Shown: piece after piece, positions 7,713 to 15,804 of the stretch | How positions within the stretch are numbered: position 1 is the stretch's first letter | How the letters are laid out: every line of letters begins with the position of its first letter | Origin: Streptomyces corallincola | GTDB lineage: Bacteria > Actinomycetota > Actinomycetes > Streptomycetales > Streptomycetaceae | Length of the DNA stretch: 40,710 nt | Assembly (NCBI RefSeq): GCF_019104725.1 | Contig: NZ_JAHRXF010000052.1 | Span: 1 to 40,710 of the forward strand | Direction of reading: 5' to 3' | Position numbers and translations under genes: made by a program | Notes under the pieces: generated by a model | The model's database searches: none | What the model saw: the letters and a program-made list of their open reading frames with translations, nothing else | What the model was told of the DNA's origin: nothing

Positions 7713-8117
7713 TCAGCCCCGGCCCAGGTCGGCGAGTGCCTCCGCCAGGGTGCGCGAGCCGTCCGACAGCATGCGGACGGCCTGCGCGAAGCCCGGGTCC
7801 TTCGCACCGCCCGCCTCGGCCAGTCGTGCCACCTCGCTCAACCTGAGCTCGGCGGCTTCGTACACGGCACGGAAGTGCATCGCGGCGCCCAGGTCGGTGA
7901 GACGGAGCGCCTCGCCCGTCACGACGACCAGTTTCATCCAGCGCAGTGTCGGCAGGGCGTCCCTGGCCAGGTCGGCGTCAGTGCCGTCCACGGCCAGCGC
8001 CCGGGTGAAGGCCGGACGGTCCGACGGGTCGGGGAGAGGGCCGTCGGAGAGGCGGGCCAGCAGTTGCCACTGCATGTCCGTCAGATCCAGGTGGGGCAGA
8101 TGTGCCGCAGGGTGCAT
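7713..8117 (-). CDS. Small protein with winged-helix-like pattern, unknown function
   Basis: 134 residues if it starts at the ATG at 8117 (MHPAAHLPHLDLTDMQ); the ribosome site is weak. The frame is open to 8192, but the added residues look unlike protein. It is convergent with the restriction-modification gene (26 bp between stops) and divergent from the membrane protein at 8273. LDLTDMQWQLLARL followed by ALPTLRWMKLVVVTGEALRLTDLGAAM resembles a winged-helix fold (recognition helix then a beta wing), so it could be a local transcription regulator. This is a pattern judgement, not a family match. It has no membrane segment or signal peptide. Confidence 0.6.
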   Translation of the reverse strand: MHPAAHLPHLDLTDMQWQLLARLSDGPLPDPSDRPAFTRALAVDGTDADLARDALPTLRWMKLVVVTGEALRLTDLGAAMHFRAVYEAAELRLSEVARLAEAGGAKDPGFAQAVRMLSDGSRTLAEALADLGRG

Positions 8118-8272
8118 GAGGCCATGCCTAGCATGCCGGGCCGACAGCGGGCTGAATTCGGCCAATCCTCGCCAGGGTGGCGAGGTGCGCACGCCATGTC
8201 GTGTTGGTGATCTGGCCGCCGCCGTTGTTCACGACAATGATGCCCGCCGTACCGGAGAACGGGGGCGACGGC

Positions 8273-10066
8273 ATGAGACTGGGGCGGGGGCCGGGTGTAC
8301 GAGGGCGCGGGGAGAACGAGGCGGGAGGGTTTCCGGGCATTCCGGTCCAGGCGGGGCCGCCGACAGCGGGCGCCGATGGCGCGGACCAGGTGGATCCCGG
8401 TTCGTCGGAGGTGACCCGGCTGCTGTGCCAGGGCGTCTATGCCCGTCCGGACCGGGTGAAGCCACTCGGCGCATGGTGGCGCGCGATCCGGGGCCGAGGC
8501 GGACAGCCCGACAGGCCGCGCCGCAGCGCCCGCAGGCGTATCTATCTGGAGGGCAGTGACGACTGTCCGCCGCTGGGTGAGCCGATGGCCCAGTGGGTCG
8601 TCGATCACGTACTGCACGGGCCTCCGCTGCCTGTCCCGTCGTACGGGTTCGACGTGGTGCCGGTGGCCGCGCACGGGCTTCGCGCACGGCGTCGTCGATG
8701 GGCACGGCGTCTGGCGATGCTCCTGGTGGTCGTGGCCCTCGCCTACGCCGTTCCGTGGGCTGCCGCGGTCTGGGGCGGTGCCGTGCTCGTGGCGTTGCTG
8801 ACGCGTTGGGCGGCGGCTCGGGCGGCACGTCGCCCCAGGAGATCCCGGTTGGCTCCAGCACCACGTGTCGCCTATCTGGCCCTGTGTGTCCCCTGGCTGT
8901 TGGCCGCCCTTCCCTTCACGCCGGTGGACGGCGAAGTGACAAGCCCACGAGTCGAGTTGTCGCTGCTGCCGTTCGCCCTGCTCGTCGGTGGCGCGCTGGT
9001 GTGCTCCGTGGACAGGCTCGCGGCTCGCACGGCCCTGAGCCGTCTGGCCGGGGGAGAGGTGGCGTCTGGCCGACTGCCGTGGACGGCCGGAAGGGGTGCG
9101 CGTCGGCTGGCTTTCCTGGCAGAGGCGCAGACCCGACCCGAGCTTCCCTACGACGATCCGGAGCGTTTCGTCGGCGCCGGGCGCTACGTGTGGGGCATCG
9201 CCGACATGAACGTCCCACTGCGGCCCAAGGATGCGGAGGCGTCGGTCAAGTCCTTCGAGGACGAGGAGTTGCTGCGCCGGATGGGCGTGGCGCTGCGCGA
9301 CCTGGGCCGAGGCGCACGGGAGATCACCGAACCGCTCCCCGGTTTCTCGGTCGCTCAGGTGAAGGGCCTGCCGTCGGCCCTGTGGCTTCGCCGTACGCGG
9401 GTGGCGAAGCCGGCGGACCCGGATCTGCGGGGGCGCGGCCGGCTCTCGCCGTCGAGCGTGCCCGATCGGCTGTACTTGCGGGCGCAGTGCGTGAGCTGGG
9501 ACGGGCAGGTCGTCGTCAGCGTCTTCGTCCATGCGGCGCTGGAGGCGGGGGAACTCCATCTGACGGTGCGGCCCCACGTCATGACCCCGCTGTACAACGA
9601 ACTGCGTGTGACCGAGGCCCCGTTGGCGCGTCGGGGCGCCCGTCTGGCGGCCTGGCTCGGCGTGCAGTCGCTACTGGACGCCGCGGCGGGCCCCCTGGCG
9701 CTGTGGCGGTTCGCGGCCCGGCTCGGGCGGGGCCTCTCGGAGCGACCGGAGGAAGGCGGCGTCGGCCGGGGCGAGGAGAAGGACCCGGTGAGCGTGCGGG
9801 ACCGCTACTCCGTCGAAGAGGTCACCGACATGCACCAGAGCGACGACGCGAAGAGACACGTCGTCCTCATGCAGACCTGCGTCTTCCGGACCGTCTCGGC
9901 GTACCTGGAGGAACTCGGTGTCGATACGGCGGCGTACGAACGTCAGGTGGCCGCGGTGATCACCAACATCCAGGTGTACGGCGACAACAACGCGCCGATC
10001 CAGAGCGTCGCGGGCAACAACATCGCCGGCGTGGGCCAGCACAACACTTCCCAAGGAGGACGATGA
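8273..10066 (+). CDS. Membrane protein with C-terminal Asn/Gly/Gln motif shared with next gene
   Basis: 597 residues from the ATG at 8273 (weak G-rich ribosome site); in-frame ATGs at 8237 and 8240 are possible but have no site. Residues 1-145 are a Gly/Pro/Arg-rich head with a short ordered part (RIYLEGSDD, PMAQWVVDHVLHGPPLP). About four membrane helices follow at 146-177 (a close pair), 199-216 and 229-246. The rest, 250-560, appears soluble. RYSVEEVTDMHQSDDAKRHV precedes a helix and then the tail motif NNAPIQSVAGNNI (571-583, within the 22-residue block 568-589). The stop overlaps the next start (ATGA). I recognise no catalytic domain. The shared tail suggests it binds the next product; a signalling or effector role at the membrane is speculation. 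Confidence 0.75.
   Translation: MRLGRGPGVRGRGENEAGGFPGIPVQAGPPTAGADGADQVDPGSSEVTRLLCQGVYARPDRVKPLGAWWRAIRGRGGQPDRPRRSARRRIYLEGSDDCPPLGEPMAQWVVDHVLHGPPLPVPSYGFDVVPVAAHGLRARRRRWARRLAMLLVVVALAYAVPWAAAVWGGAVLVALLTRWAAARAARRPRRSRLAPAPRVAYLALCVPWLLAALPFTPVDGEVTSPRVELSLLPFALLVGGALVCSVDRLAARTALSRLAGGEVASGRLPWTAGRGARRLAFLAEAQTRPELPYDDPERFVGAGRYVWGIADMNVPLRPKDAEASVKSFEDEELLRRMGVALRDLGRGAREITEPLPGFSVAQVKGLPSALWLRRTRVAKPADPDLRGRGRLSPSSVPDRLYLRAQCVSWDGQVVVSVFVHAALEAGELHLTVRPHVMTPLYNELRVTEAPLARRGARLAAWLGVQSLLDAAAGPLALWRFAARLGRGLSERPEEGGVGRGEEKDPVSVRDRYSVEEVTDMHQSDDAKRHVVLMQTCVFRTVSAYLEELGVDTAAYERQVAAVITNIQVYGDNNAPIQSVAGNNIAGVGQHNTSQGGR
9974..10039 (+). repeat. Shared 22-residue motif, copy 1 (C-terminus of membrane protein)
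   Basis: Encodes residues 568-589 of the membrane protein. Aligned without gaps to 10120-10185 in the next gene, 12 of 22 residues are identical (core NNAP[IV]Q-x-V-x-G-x-NI) and several others are conservative. Similarity is also visible in the DNA (for example AACAACGC followed by a GTCCAG or ATCCAG type codon pair). The two copies begin 146 bp apart. Confidence 0.85.
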
Positions 10067-10458
10067 TGATCGGTGGACGTCGCCCGGAGCCGATGCCCGG
10101 ACACGGCTCGGGCACCAGCATCGGCGGGAACAACAACGCTCCCGTCCAGAACGTGGTGGGCCAGAACATCTCCCACGTCCATCAGTCGGCGTCGGTCCGT
10201 GGCACGACCGATGTCGAGGCCGTGCGCGGCCTGCTCGTCGCGTTCCGCGCCGACCTGGACCGCCACCGGGGAGCCGTAGCGACCGAGCCCGCGCTTCGCG
10301 GCATGACAGACGCGATCGACCATCAGCTTGCCCTCCCGGCACCTGAGACGAACGCCCTGCGCCAGATGGCCCGGACGCTTCCGGCGCTGGTGCTGGGGAC
10401 GGTGGTCCAACAGGGCGGTGAGGCGCTCGCGGACGCGCTCACCGGGTGGCTCGGCTGA
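10063..10458 (+). CDS. Small helical protein with N-terminal copy of the shared motif (possibly DUF5955-like)
   Basis: 131 residues. The ATG at 10063 (or 10066) overlaps the upstream stop and has a strong site, AAGGAGGA (10053-10060), so the two genes are translationally coupled. Residues 20-41 are the motif with core NNAPVQNVVGQNI. Residues 48-131 are a mainly helical domain: VEAVRGLLVAFRADLDRH, ALRGMTDAIDHQL, ETNALRQMARTLPALVLGTV, ALADALTGWL. The helical part resembles what I recall of the actinobacterial family DUF5955 of unknown role, but I cannot confirm it. It has no membrane segment. A terminator follows at 10498. Confidence 0.8.
   Translation: MMIGGRRPEPMPGHGSGTSIGGNNNAPVQNVVGQNISHVHQSASVRGTTDVEAVRGLLVAFRADLDRHRGAVATEPALRGMTDAIDHQLALPAPETNALRQMARTLPALVLGTVVQQGGEALADALTGWLG
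10120..10185 (+). repeat. Shared 22-residue motif, copy 2 (N-terminus of small protein)
   Basis: Encodes residues 20-41 of the 131-residue protein and is the partner of 9974-10039. The copy sits at the opposite terminus from the one in the upstream protein, so the two motifs face each other across the gene junction. Confidence 0.85.
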
Positions 10459-10497
10459 GAGTGCCGGGGCGACCGGCGAGACCGTCCGGACGACGAG

Positions 10498-10522
10498 AGG
10501 CCCTCCCGCCCGGGAGGGCCTT
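10498..10522. terminator. Bidirectional hairpin between the two-gene module and tRNA-Arg
   Basis: AGGCCCTCCC (10498-10507) pairs perfectly with GGGAGGGCCT (10512-10521) around a four-base loop. It lies between the plus-strand module and the minus-strand tRNA and could stop both. Confidence 0.8.
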
Positions 10523-10528
10523 GACGCG

Positions 10529-10601
10529 CGCCCCCGGCAGGACTCGAACCTGCGGCCAAGCGCTTAGAAGGCGCCTGCTCTATCCACTGAGCTACGGGGG
10601 C
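10529..10601 (-). tRNA. tRNA-Arg (anticodon TCT)
   Basis: 73 nt read from the minus strand. The acceptor stem GCCCCCG pairs perfectly with CGGGGGC, with G as discriminator. The D arm contains AGCTCAGTGGATAGAGC, the anticodon loop is CTTCTAA with anticodon TCT, and the T arm contains GGTTCGAGTCC. CCA is not encoded. It decodes AGA (and AGG), rare codons in this genome. The 3' end of the gene faces the putative accessory block, the usual geometry for integration at a tRNA, though I did not find a second copy of its 3' end. Confidence 0.95.
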
Positions 10602-10874
10602 CAGGTGCGGGACAAGGATAAGGGTCTTGGTTCCTCGGCCCTGTCGCTTCGCCTCCGTGGCTCGATGTGGAGGTTCGGTGAAGCGGTCTCGATAATCGCA
10701 GGCAGGTGCGAATCGCGCACCGCTTTTGGCCCGCGCGGCACAGGGTGTTGTGCACTCGTTACGCGCCTGGACTACGGGGGTGTCCCGGTCGCCCTTTAGG
10801 TCGGTTGTGTCCAATCGGCACGCAGAGATGTCCATATGCTTCAGAAATCCCCTAAAATTGGGCATTCTTCGCAT

Positions 10875-12491
10875 GTGGTGACCTTGGACGTACGGCCTCA
10901 GTTGATCGACACACTCTCCGCGCTGCGCGACCGTGTCGCCGCCGCACGCTTTCCGCTGCCCCTGGCCGGGGCCCCACGCGCGCGTGCCAACCGCGACGAA
11001 CTCCTCGCGCAGCTCGACGACTACCTCGTCCCCCGGCTGCGAGATCCGGGGGCGCCGCTGCTGGCCGTCATCGGCGGCTCCACCGGCGCGGGCAAGTCCA
11101 CCCTGGTGAACTCCCTGGTGGGACGCCGGGTCAGCGAGGCCGGTGTGCTCCGGCCGACGACCCGTACCCCGGTCCTCGTCTGCCACCCGGAGGACCACCA
11201 CTGGTTCAGCGACCTGCGCGTCCTGCCCGGCCTCGCCCGTGTGTGGGAACCCCGGCGGGACGGCGGCGACGACCTCGCCGTGCCGGGCGGCGACCGCGAG
11301 GAACCCGGCGGCGCGCTGCGCGTGGAGACCGCCGACAGCATCCCGCCCGGACTCGCGCTGCTCGACGCCCCCGACATCGACTCCCTGATCGCCGGGAACC
11401 GTGTCCTCGCCGCCGAGCTGATCTGCGCCGCCGACGTCTGGGTCATGGTCACCACCGCCGCCCGCTACGCCGACGCCATCCCCTGGCATCTGCTGCGCGC
11501 CGCCAAGGAGTACGACGCCACCCTGGTGACCGTCCTCGACCGGGTGCCCCACCAGGTCGTCGCCGAGGTCTCCCGGCAGTACGGCGCCCTGCTCACCAAG
11601 GCCGGGCTCGGGGACGTCCCCCGCTTCACCGTGCCCGAACTGCCCGAGTCCGCCTGGGGCGGCGGGCTGCTGCCGATGAGCGCCGTCGCCGCGCTGCGCA
11701 CCTGGCTCGTGCACCACTCCCAGGACGCCCCCTCCCGCCGCCAGGTCGTCTCCCGCACCGTCTACGGCCTCCTCGACTCCCTGAAGTCCCGGCTCCCCGA
11801 GCTGGCCGCCGCCTCCGCCACGCAGTACTCGGCGGCGCTGCGGCTCACCGCCGCCGTCGAGGGGGCGTACGACGCGGAGTACGCCCGCGTGCGCGCCCGG
11901 CTCCAGTCCGGTGCCGTGCTCTCCGGGGACGCCCTCAAGCGCTGGCGTGCCTTCCCGCTCGACTGCACCGCGGGCGAACTGCTCGACGCGCTGGTGGAGT
12001 CGCTGGCCTCGCTGCTGGTCTGCTCGGTCACGGCCGCCGACGAACGGGTCGCGGAGGCGTGGCGGCACGAACCCGCCGCCGAGGCCACCGGACTCGCCGC
12101 CGGTGACGCCGCTCCCGAGACCGCCGAGCACCGCATCGGCCTCGCGGTACGGCGCTGGCGGCGCGAGCTGGAGGAGTACGCCGAGGACGAGGTGCGTGAC
12201 CTGGAGCGCAGCACCGCTCCCGACGCCGAGGCCGTCGCCGCCCAGGTCGCCACCGCCCTGCTCGGCGGGCGCCGGGCGCGCGGCGCGGGCGAGTCCCTCG
12301 CCGACCGGCTCGGCGCCCACGGCGCGCTCCGGCTGCGCGACCGCGCCGGGCGCCTGCTGGACGACCTGGCCGACCGCGCCGTGCAGAGCGAGCGCGAGCG
12401 GCGCCTCGCCCCCATCGACGCCCTCGACGTGCACGCCGACCACCAGGCCGAACTCATCGCCGCGCTGTCCGTACTGCAGAAGGAGAGGTGA
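10875..12491 (+). CDS. dynA: Dynamin-like GTPase DynA
   Basis: 538 residues from the GTG at 10875 (MVTLDVRPQL); the next codon is also GTG, and an ATG at 10836 would add a poor leader. No ribosome site is visible, but TAAAAT at 10853-10858 could be a -10 box giving a very short leader. G1 is GSTGAGKS (68-75), G2 RPTT (93-96), G3 DAPD (164-167); the rest is helical stalk with no membrane helix. In Streptomyces, DynA and DynB form a membrane-remodelling complex at sporulation septa that stabilises FtsZ rings and works with SepF and SsgB. It lies 3 bp from dynB, as in other streptomycetes. The symbol rests on domain type, the pairing and the adjacent ssbB. Confidence 0.85.
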   Translation: MVTLDVRPQLIDTLSALRDRVAAARFPLPLAGAPRARANRDELLAQLDDYLVPRLRDPGAPLLAVIGGSTGAGKSTLVNSLVGRRVSEAGVLRPTTRTPVLVCHPEDHHWFSDLRVLPGLARVWEPRRDGGDDLAVPGGDREEPGGALRVETADSIPPGLALLDAPDIDSLIAGNRVLAAELICAADVWVMVTTAARYADAIPWHLLRAAKEYDATLVTVLDRVPHQVVAEVSRQYGALLTKAGLGDVPRFTVPELPESAWGGGLLPMSAVAALRTWLVHHSQDAPSRRQVVSRTVYGLLDSLKSRLPELAAASATQYSAALRLTAAVEGAYDAEYARVRARLQSGAVLSGDALKRWRAFPLDCTAGELLDALVESLASLLVCSVTAADERVAEAWRHEPAAEATGLAAGDAAPETAEHRIGLAVRRWRRELEEYAEDEVRDLERSTAPDAEAVAAQVATALLGGRRARGAGESLADRLGAHGALRLRDRAGRLLDDLADRAVQSERERRLAPIDALDVHADHQAELIAALSVLQKER

Positions 12492-12494
12492 CCG

Positions 12495-14882
12495 GTGAAC
12501 GCCGTCACTGACCAAGATCACACGGATCACCCCGATCAGACGGATCACTCTGATCACGGGGGTCTCCCCGGGTACAGGGGTCGCCCCGATCACGAGGGTC
12601 GCCCCGATCACGAGGGCTGGGCGGATCACGGCGGCCGGGCGGATCAGGCGGGTCACTCCGATCGCCCCGCCGATCGCCATTCCGGGCAGCACGTCGAGCA
12701 GAAGTCACAGCAGTCACAGCAGTCACAGCAGTACCGGCGGCAACAGACGGGTCGAGCGGGTCGTATGGACGACATGGAACACACCGGGCGGGTGGAGCAC
12801 GGCGCGGCGGAGGCCGGGGGGACGGTGAGTGAGGGGCGGCCGGGCACGGAGGCGGGCGCTCCGGGCGGCTCCGTCACGGCCGAGATTCCGGCGGGGCGGA
12901 CGCCCATCTCCGCGGCGGCCCCGGAGCCGCGGGTTCCGTCGGCTCAGTCGTCATCGACGGTCCAAACCTCCCGAGGCTCTGAGATCACCCCGGTTTCCGG
13001 GGCCGGGGCGTCGGGGGTGGAGCGCTCCGCTCGGGGGAAGGGCGGCGACAACTCCGACACGCCGGCCGCTTCCCGTACGGGAACCCCTGAGAGCAACGGC
13101 ACCGGCACCGGCACCCCCACCGGCACCGGCTCGGGTGCCCACGCCGGAGCCGAGGGGGCCGGTGAGGTCTGGGGCGACGGCCTGATCGCCCGCCGCGTCA
13201 CCGAGAGCAGCGCGGCAGCCCTCGCCGCCGAGCGGGCCGCCGTACTGGAGACGCCGTCGCGCAGCCCCGTGGGCGTGTCGCCCGCGCCGCTCGCGTACGA
13301 CGGGCCGCTGCGTTCGCGCCTCGACGCGCTGCGCGAACTCGTCGGGCTGTCCCGCGCGCGGCTGGACGGCCGGACGCTCGCGGAGGCCGGGCGGGTGCTG
13401 GACGAGGCGGCGGCCCGCCGCAAGCTCTCCGGACGGCACACCGTGGTCGCCATCGCGGGCGCCACGGGCAGCGGGAAGTCGCAGCTGTTCAACACGCTCG
13501 CAGGGGTGCCGATTTCGGAGACGGGCGTACGGCGTCCCACTACGGCCGCGCCGATCGCGTGCAGTTGGAGCGACGGAGCGGCGGGCCTCATCGACCGGCT
13601 CGGCATCCCCGGACGGCTCCGGCGCCGCCCCCTGCACAGCGCCGAGGGCGACGGACAACTGCGCGGCCTCGTCCTGATCGACCTGCCCGACCACGACTCG
13701 GCCGCCGTCGAACACCGCGTCCAGGTGGACCGCATCCTCAAACTGGTCGATGCCGTCATCTGGGTCGTGGACCCCGAGAAGTACGCGGACGCCATGCTGC
13801 ACGAGCGGTATCTGCGGCCGATGGCCGGGCACGCCGAGGTCATGTTCGTCGTGCTCAACCAGATCGACCGACTGCCCGGCGAGGCCGCCGACCAGGTGCT
13901 GGACGATCTGCGGCGGCTGCTCGACGAGGACGGCATCGCGCTCGGTGAGTACGGCGAGCCCGGCGCGACCGTGCTCGCGCTGTCCGCCCTCACCGGCGAC
14001 GGGGTCGGTGATCTCCGCGAGTCCCTGGGCGACTTCGTCGCGGAGCGTGGGGCCGCCGCCCGGCGGGTCGCCGCCGACCTGGACGCGGCGGCGGCCGAGC
14101 TGCGGCCCGTGTACGCCAACGGCCGCACCACCGGGCTGGCCGAGGAGGCGCGCGAGGAGTTCGCCGCGCGGCTCGCGGACGCCGTCGGGGCCACGGCGGC
14201 CGGTGACGCGGCCGAACGCGCCTGGCTGCGCAACGCCAACCGCGCCTGCGGCACGCCCTGGCTGCGGCTGCTGCGCTGGTACCAGGGCCGGGGCGAGCAC
14301 GGCGGCACCGGCAAGATGGTGGTGCGGGCGCAGGAGGACGCGGAGACGACCGCCCGGCAGCGTGTCGAGCAGGCGGTGCGTTCGGTGTCCGAGCGGGCCT
14401 CGGCGGGGCTGCCCACACCGTGGGCGCAGGCGGTGCGCGAGGCGGCGACGCGGGGTTCGCAGGGGCTGTCGGAGGCGCTGGACGAACTGGCGGCCGAGGC
14501 GGGACTGCCGCCGGGCCGCCCGCCCCGGCCGGGCTGGTGGCCCGCCGCCGTACTCGTCCAGGCATCAATGACCCTGCTCCAGATCGTCGGCGGGCTGTGG
14601 CTGGCCGGGCAGATCGCCGGGGTGATGGCCCCCAACCTGTGGGTGCCGGTGCTGCTGATGATCTGCGGCATCGTCGGCGGGCCGCTGGTGGAGTGGAGCT
14701 GCCGGATGGCCGCGAAGGGGCCCGCGCGGCGGTACGGGCTCGACGCGGAACGCCGGCTCCGGGAGGCGGCGGCGAGTTGCGGGCGGGCCCGGGTGCTCGA
14801 TCCGCTGGCCGCGGAGTTGCTGCGCTACCGGGAGGTCCGGGAGCAGTACGGGAGGGTGGTCCGGTCGGGGGTTTCGTTGTAG
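12495..14882 (+). CDS. dynB: Dynamin-like GTPase DynB with repetitive N-terminal extension
   Basis: 795 residues from a GTG at 12495, with AGGAGAGG at 12481-12488, directly after dynA. Residues 1-230 are low complexity: Asp-His repeats (5-50), a three-fold Ser-Gln-Gln run (71-79) and Gly/Thr/Ser-rich sequence. The GTPase domain follows: G1 GATGSGKS (322-329), RPTT (347-350), G3 DLPD (396-399), G4 NQID (455-458). Two membrane helices near the C-terminus (about 681-710 and 715-734) fit the membrane-bound partner of DynA. It acts in sporulation septation. The disordered head is long for a dynamin; part of it could be mis-started, but the ribosome site and coupling to dynA support the GTG. Confidence 0.87.
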   Translation: MNAVTDQDHTDHPDQTDHSDHGGLPGYRGRPDHEGRPDHEGWADHGGRADQAGHSDRPADRHSGQHVEQKSQQSQQSQQYRRQQTGRAGRMDDMEHTGRVEHGAAEAGGTVSEGRPGTEAGAPGGSVTAEIPAGRTPISAAAPEPRVPSAQSSSTVQTSRGSEITPVSGAGASGVERSARGKGGDNSDTPAASRTGTPESNGTGTGTPTGTGSGAHAGAEGAGEVWGDGLIARRVTESSAAALAAERAAVLETPSRSPVGVSPAPLAYDGPLRSRLDALRELVGLSRARLDGRTLAEAGRVLDEAAARRKLSGRHTVVAIAGATGSGKSQLFNTLAGVPISETGVRRPTTAAPIACSWSDGAAGLIDRLGIPGRLRRRPLHSAEGDGQLRGLVLIDLPDHDSAAVEHRVQVDRILKLVDAVIWVVDPEKYADAMLHERYLRPMAGHAEVMFVVLNQIDRLPGEAADQVLDDLRRLLDEDGIALGEYGEPGATVLALSALTGDGVGDLRESLGDFVAERGAAARRVAADLDAAAAELRPVYANGRTTGLAEEAREEFAARLADAVGATAAGDAAERAWLRNANRACGTPWLRLLRWYQGRGEHGGTGKMVVRAQEDAETTARQRVEQAVRSVSERASAGLPTPWAQAVREAATRGSQGLSEALDELAAEAGLPPGRPPRPGWWPAAVLVQASMTLLQIVGGLWLAGQIAGVMAPNLWVPVLLMICGIVGGPLVEWSCRMAAKGPARRYGLDAERRLREAAASCGRARVLDPLAAELLRYREVREQYGRVVRSGVSL
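12519..12731 (+). repeat. GATCAC-rich and TCACAGCAG repeats in dynB
   Basis: From 12519 to about 12660, GATCAC or GATCAG recurs roughly every 9 or 18 bp, encoding Asp-His or Asp-Gln pairs, including two copies of GGTCGCCCCGATCACGAG. At 12705-12731 TCACAGCAG is repeated three times exactly (Ser-Gln-Gln). All periods are multiples of three. Confidence 0.85.
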
Positions 14883-15249
14883 GGGGCGCGGTACGGGGTT
14901 TCCCGTACGGGTTCGCCGCTGTACGGGGCCGCCGCTCTACGGGTTCGCCGCTGTACGGGGTCTCCCTGCGGGTTCGTTGTTCCGGGACCAGGTCCGCCAC
15001 TCGATCGGGTGGCGGACTTTTCCACAGGTACGGGGGTCGTCCACAGCGTCCGGCGCGATCGGCGGGGCCGGGGCACTCTGCATGCACGGCGACCGCGTCG
15101 GGGGTTCGTGAACCGGGGTGGCGTCGGCGGTGCGTGCGGTGGGTGTACGGGGATTCCGTGCGGGCCCGCGTATCGGAGCGACCGCCGTGCGGGAGGGGCC
15201 CGTGCGGGATTCCGCCCGGTGTTCGGGGCGGGCGAGGGAGGGGTTCGGG
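14883..15249. other. Intergenic region between dynB and ssbB with a direct repeat
   Basis: 367 bp without a convincing gene. A 23-bp sequence (TACGGGTTCGCCGCTGTACG plus GGG) occurs identically at 14906-14928 and 14938-14960, 32 bp apart, with partial TACGGGG copies on both sides. The remainder, up to the purine-rich ribosome site at 15235-15244, is presumably the ssbB leader and promoter; I see no clear -35/-10 pair. Confidence 0.7.
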
Positions 15250-15804
15250 ATGAACGAGACCGTGGTGTGTGTGGTGGGGAACGTGGCGACACCGCCCGCG
15301 TACCGGGATCTGCCCACGGGGCCGTCGGCGCGGTTCCGGCTGGCGGTGACCGCGCGGTACTGGGACCGGGAGAAGAACCTGTGGACCGACGGGCACACCA
15401 ACTTCTTCACGGTGTGGGCCAATCGGCAGCTCGCCGGGAACGTGATGGGCTCGGTGGAGGTGGGGCAGCCGGTGATCGTGCAGGGGCGGCTGAAGGTGCG
15501 CGCGGAACAGCGCGAGGGGCAACCGGCCTGGGCCTCGGCGGACATCGACGCGGTGACGATCGGGCACGACCTGGCCAGGGGGACGGCGCTTTTCCGGCGG
15601 ACGCCGCGGATGGACACGGTGGGGATCGGGGGTGCGGCTCCGGGGGTGGCGGGGGCGTCGGGGGTGGCGGGAGCTGTGGGTGCGGTGGGGGCTTCGGATG
15701 CGCGGCCGGAGCCGGTCTGGGAGACGCCCGCCGCTGCGGACGTGCCCGACGCGCCGCCGGGGAGGCCGGTGGCCGGGGTGGCGCGGGAACCCGTACTGGG
15801 GTGA
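15250..15804 (+). CDS. ssbB: Single-stranded DNA-binding protein SsbB
   Basis: 184 residues, ATG at 15250 after GAGGGAGGGG. The first 115 or so residues are an OB fold (MNETVVCVVGNVATPP, RFRLAVTARYWDREKNLW, TNFFTVWANRQLAGNV, GQPVIVQGRLKVRAEQ). The tail is Gly/Ala/Val repeats and then Pro/Ala-rich. It lacks the acidic DDDIPF-type tip of the housekeeping SsbA, which recruits replication partners. This matches SsbB, the paralogue needed for proper chromosome segregation in spore chains. Position after dynA-dynB agrees with S. coelicolor SCO2683 (recalled). The tail is somewhat longer than in the S. coelicolor protein. Confidence 0.87.
   Translation: MNETVVCVVGNVATPPAYRDLPTGPSARFRLAVTARYWDREKNLWTDGHTNFFTVWANRQLAGNVMGSVEVGQPVIVQGRLKVRAEQREGQPAWASADIDAVTIGHDLARGTALFRRTPRMDTVGIGGAAPGVAGASGVAGAVGAVGASDARPEPVWETPAAADVPDAPPGRPVAGVAREPVLG

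Noticed and set aside
7713..8117. Antitoxin or partner of the restriction-modification enzyme
   Set aside because: The two genes are convergent, not co-transcribed, and no known antitoxin or specificity motif is visible.
10529..10601. tRNA-Arg as a proven attachment site with a second copy of its 3' end near chpG
   Set aside because: I looked for the tRNA 3' sequence around 4190-4400 and near the gene ends and did not see it, and no integrase is encoded. Only the positional argument remains.
10323..12692. Long minus-strand open frame opposite dynA and the tRNA
   Set aside because: It runs through a tRNA gene and the complement of a clear GTPase gene; composition is non-protein-like.
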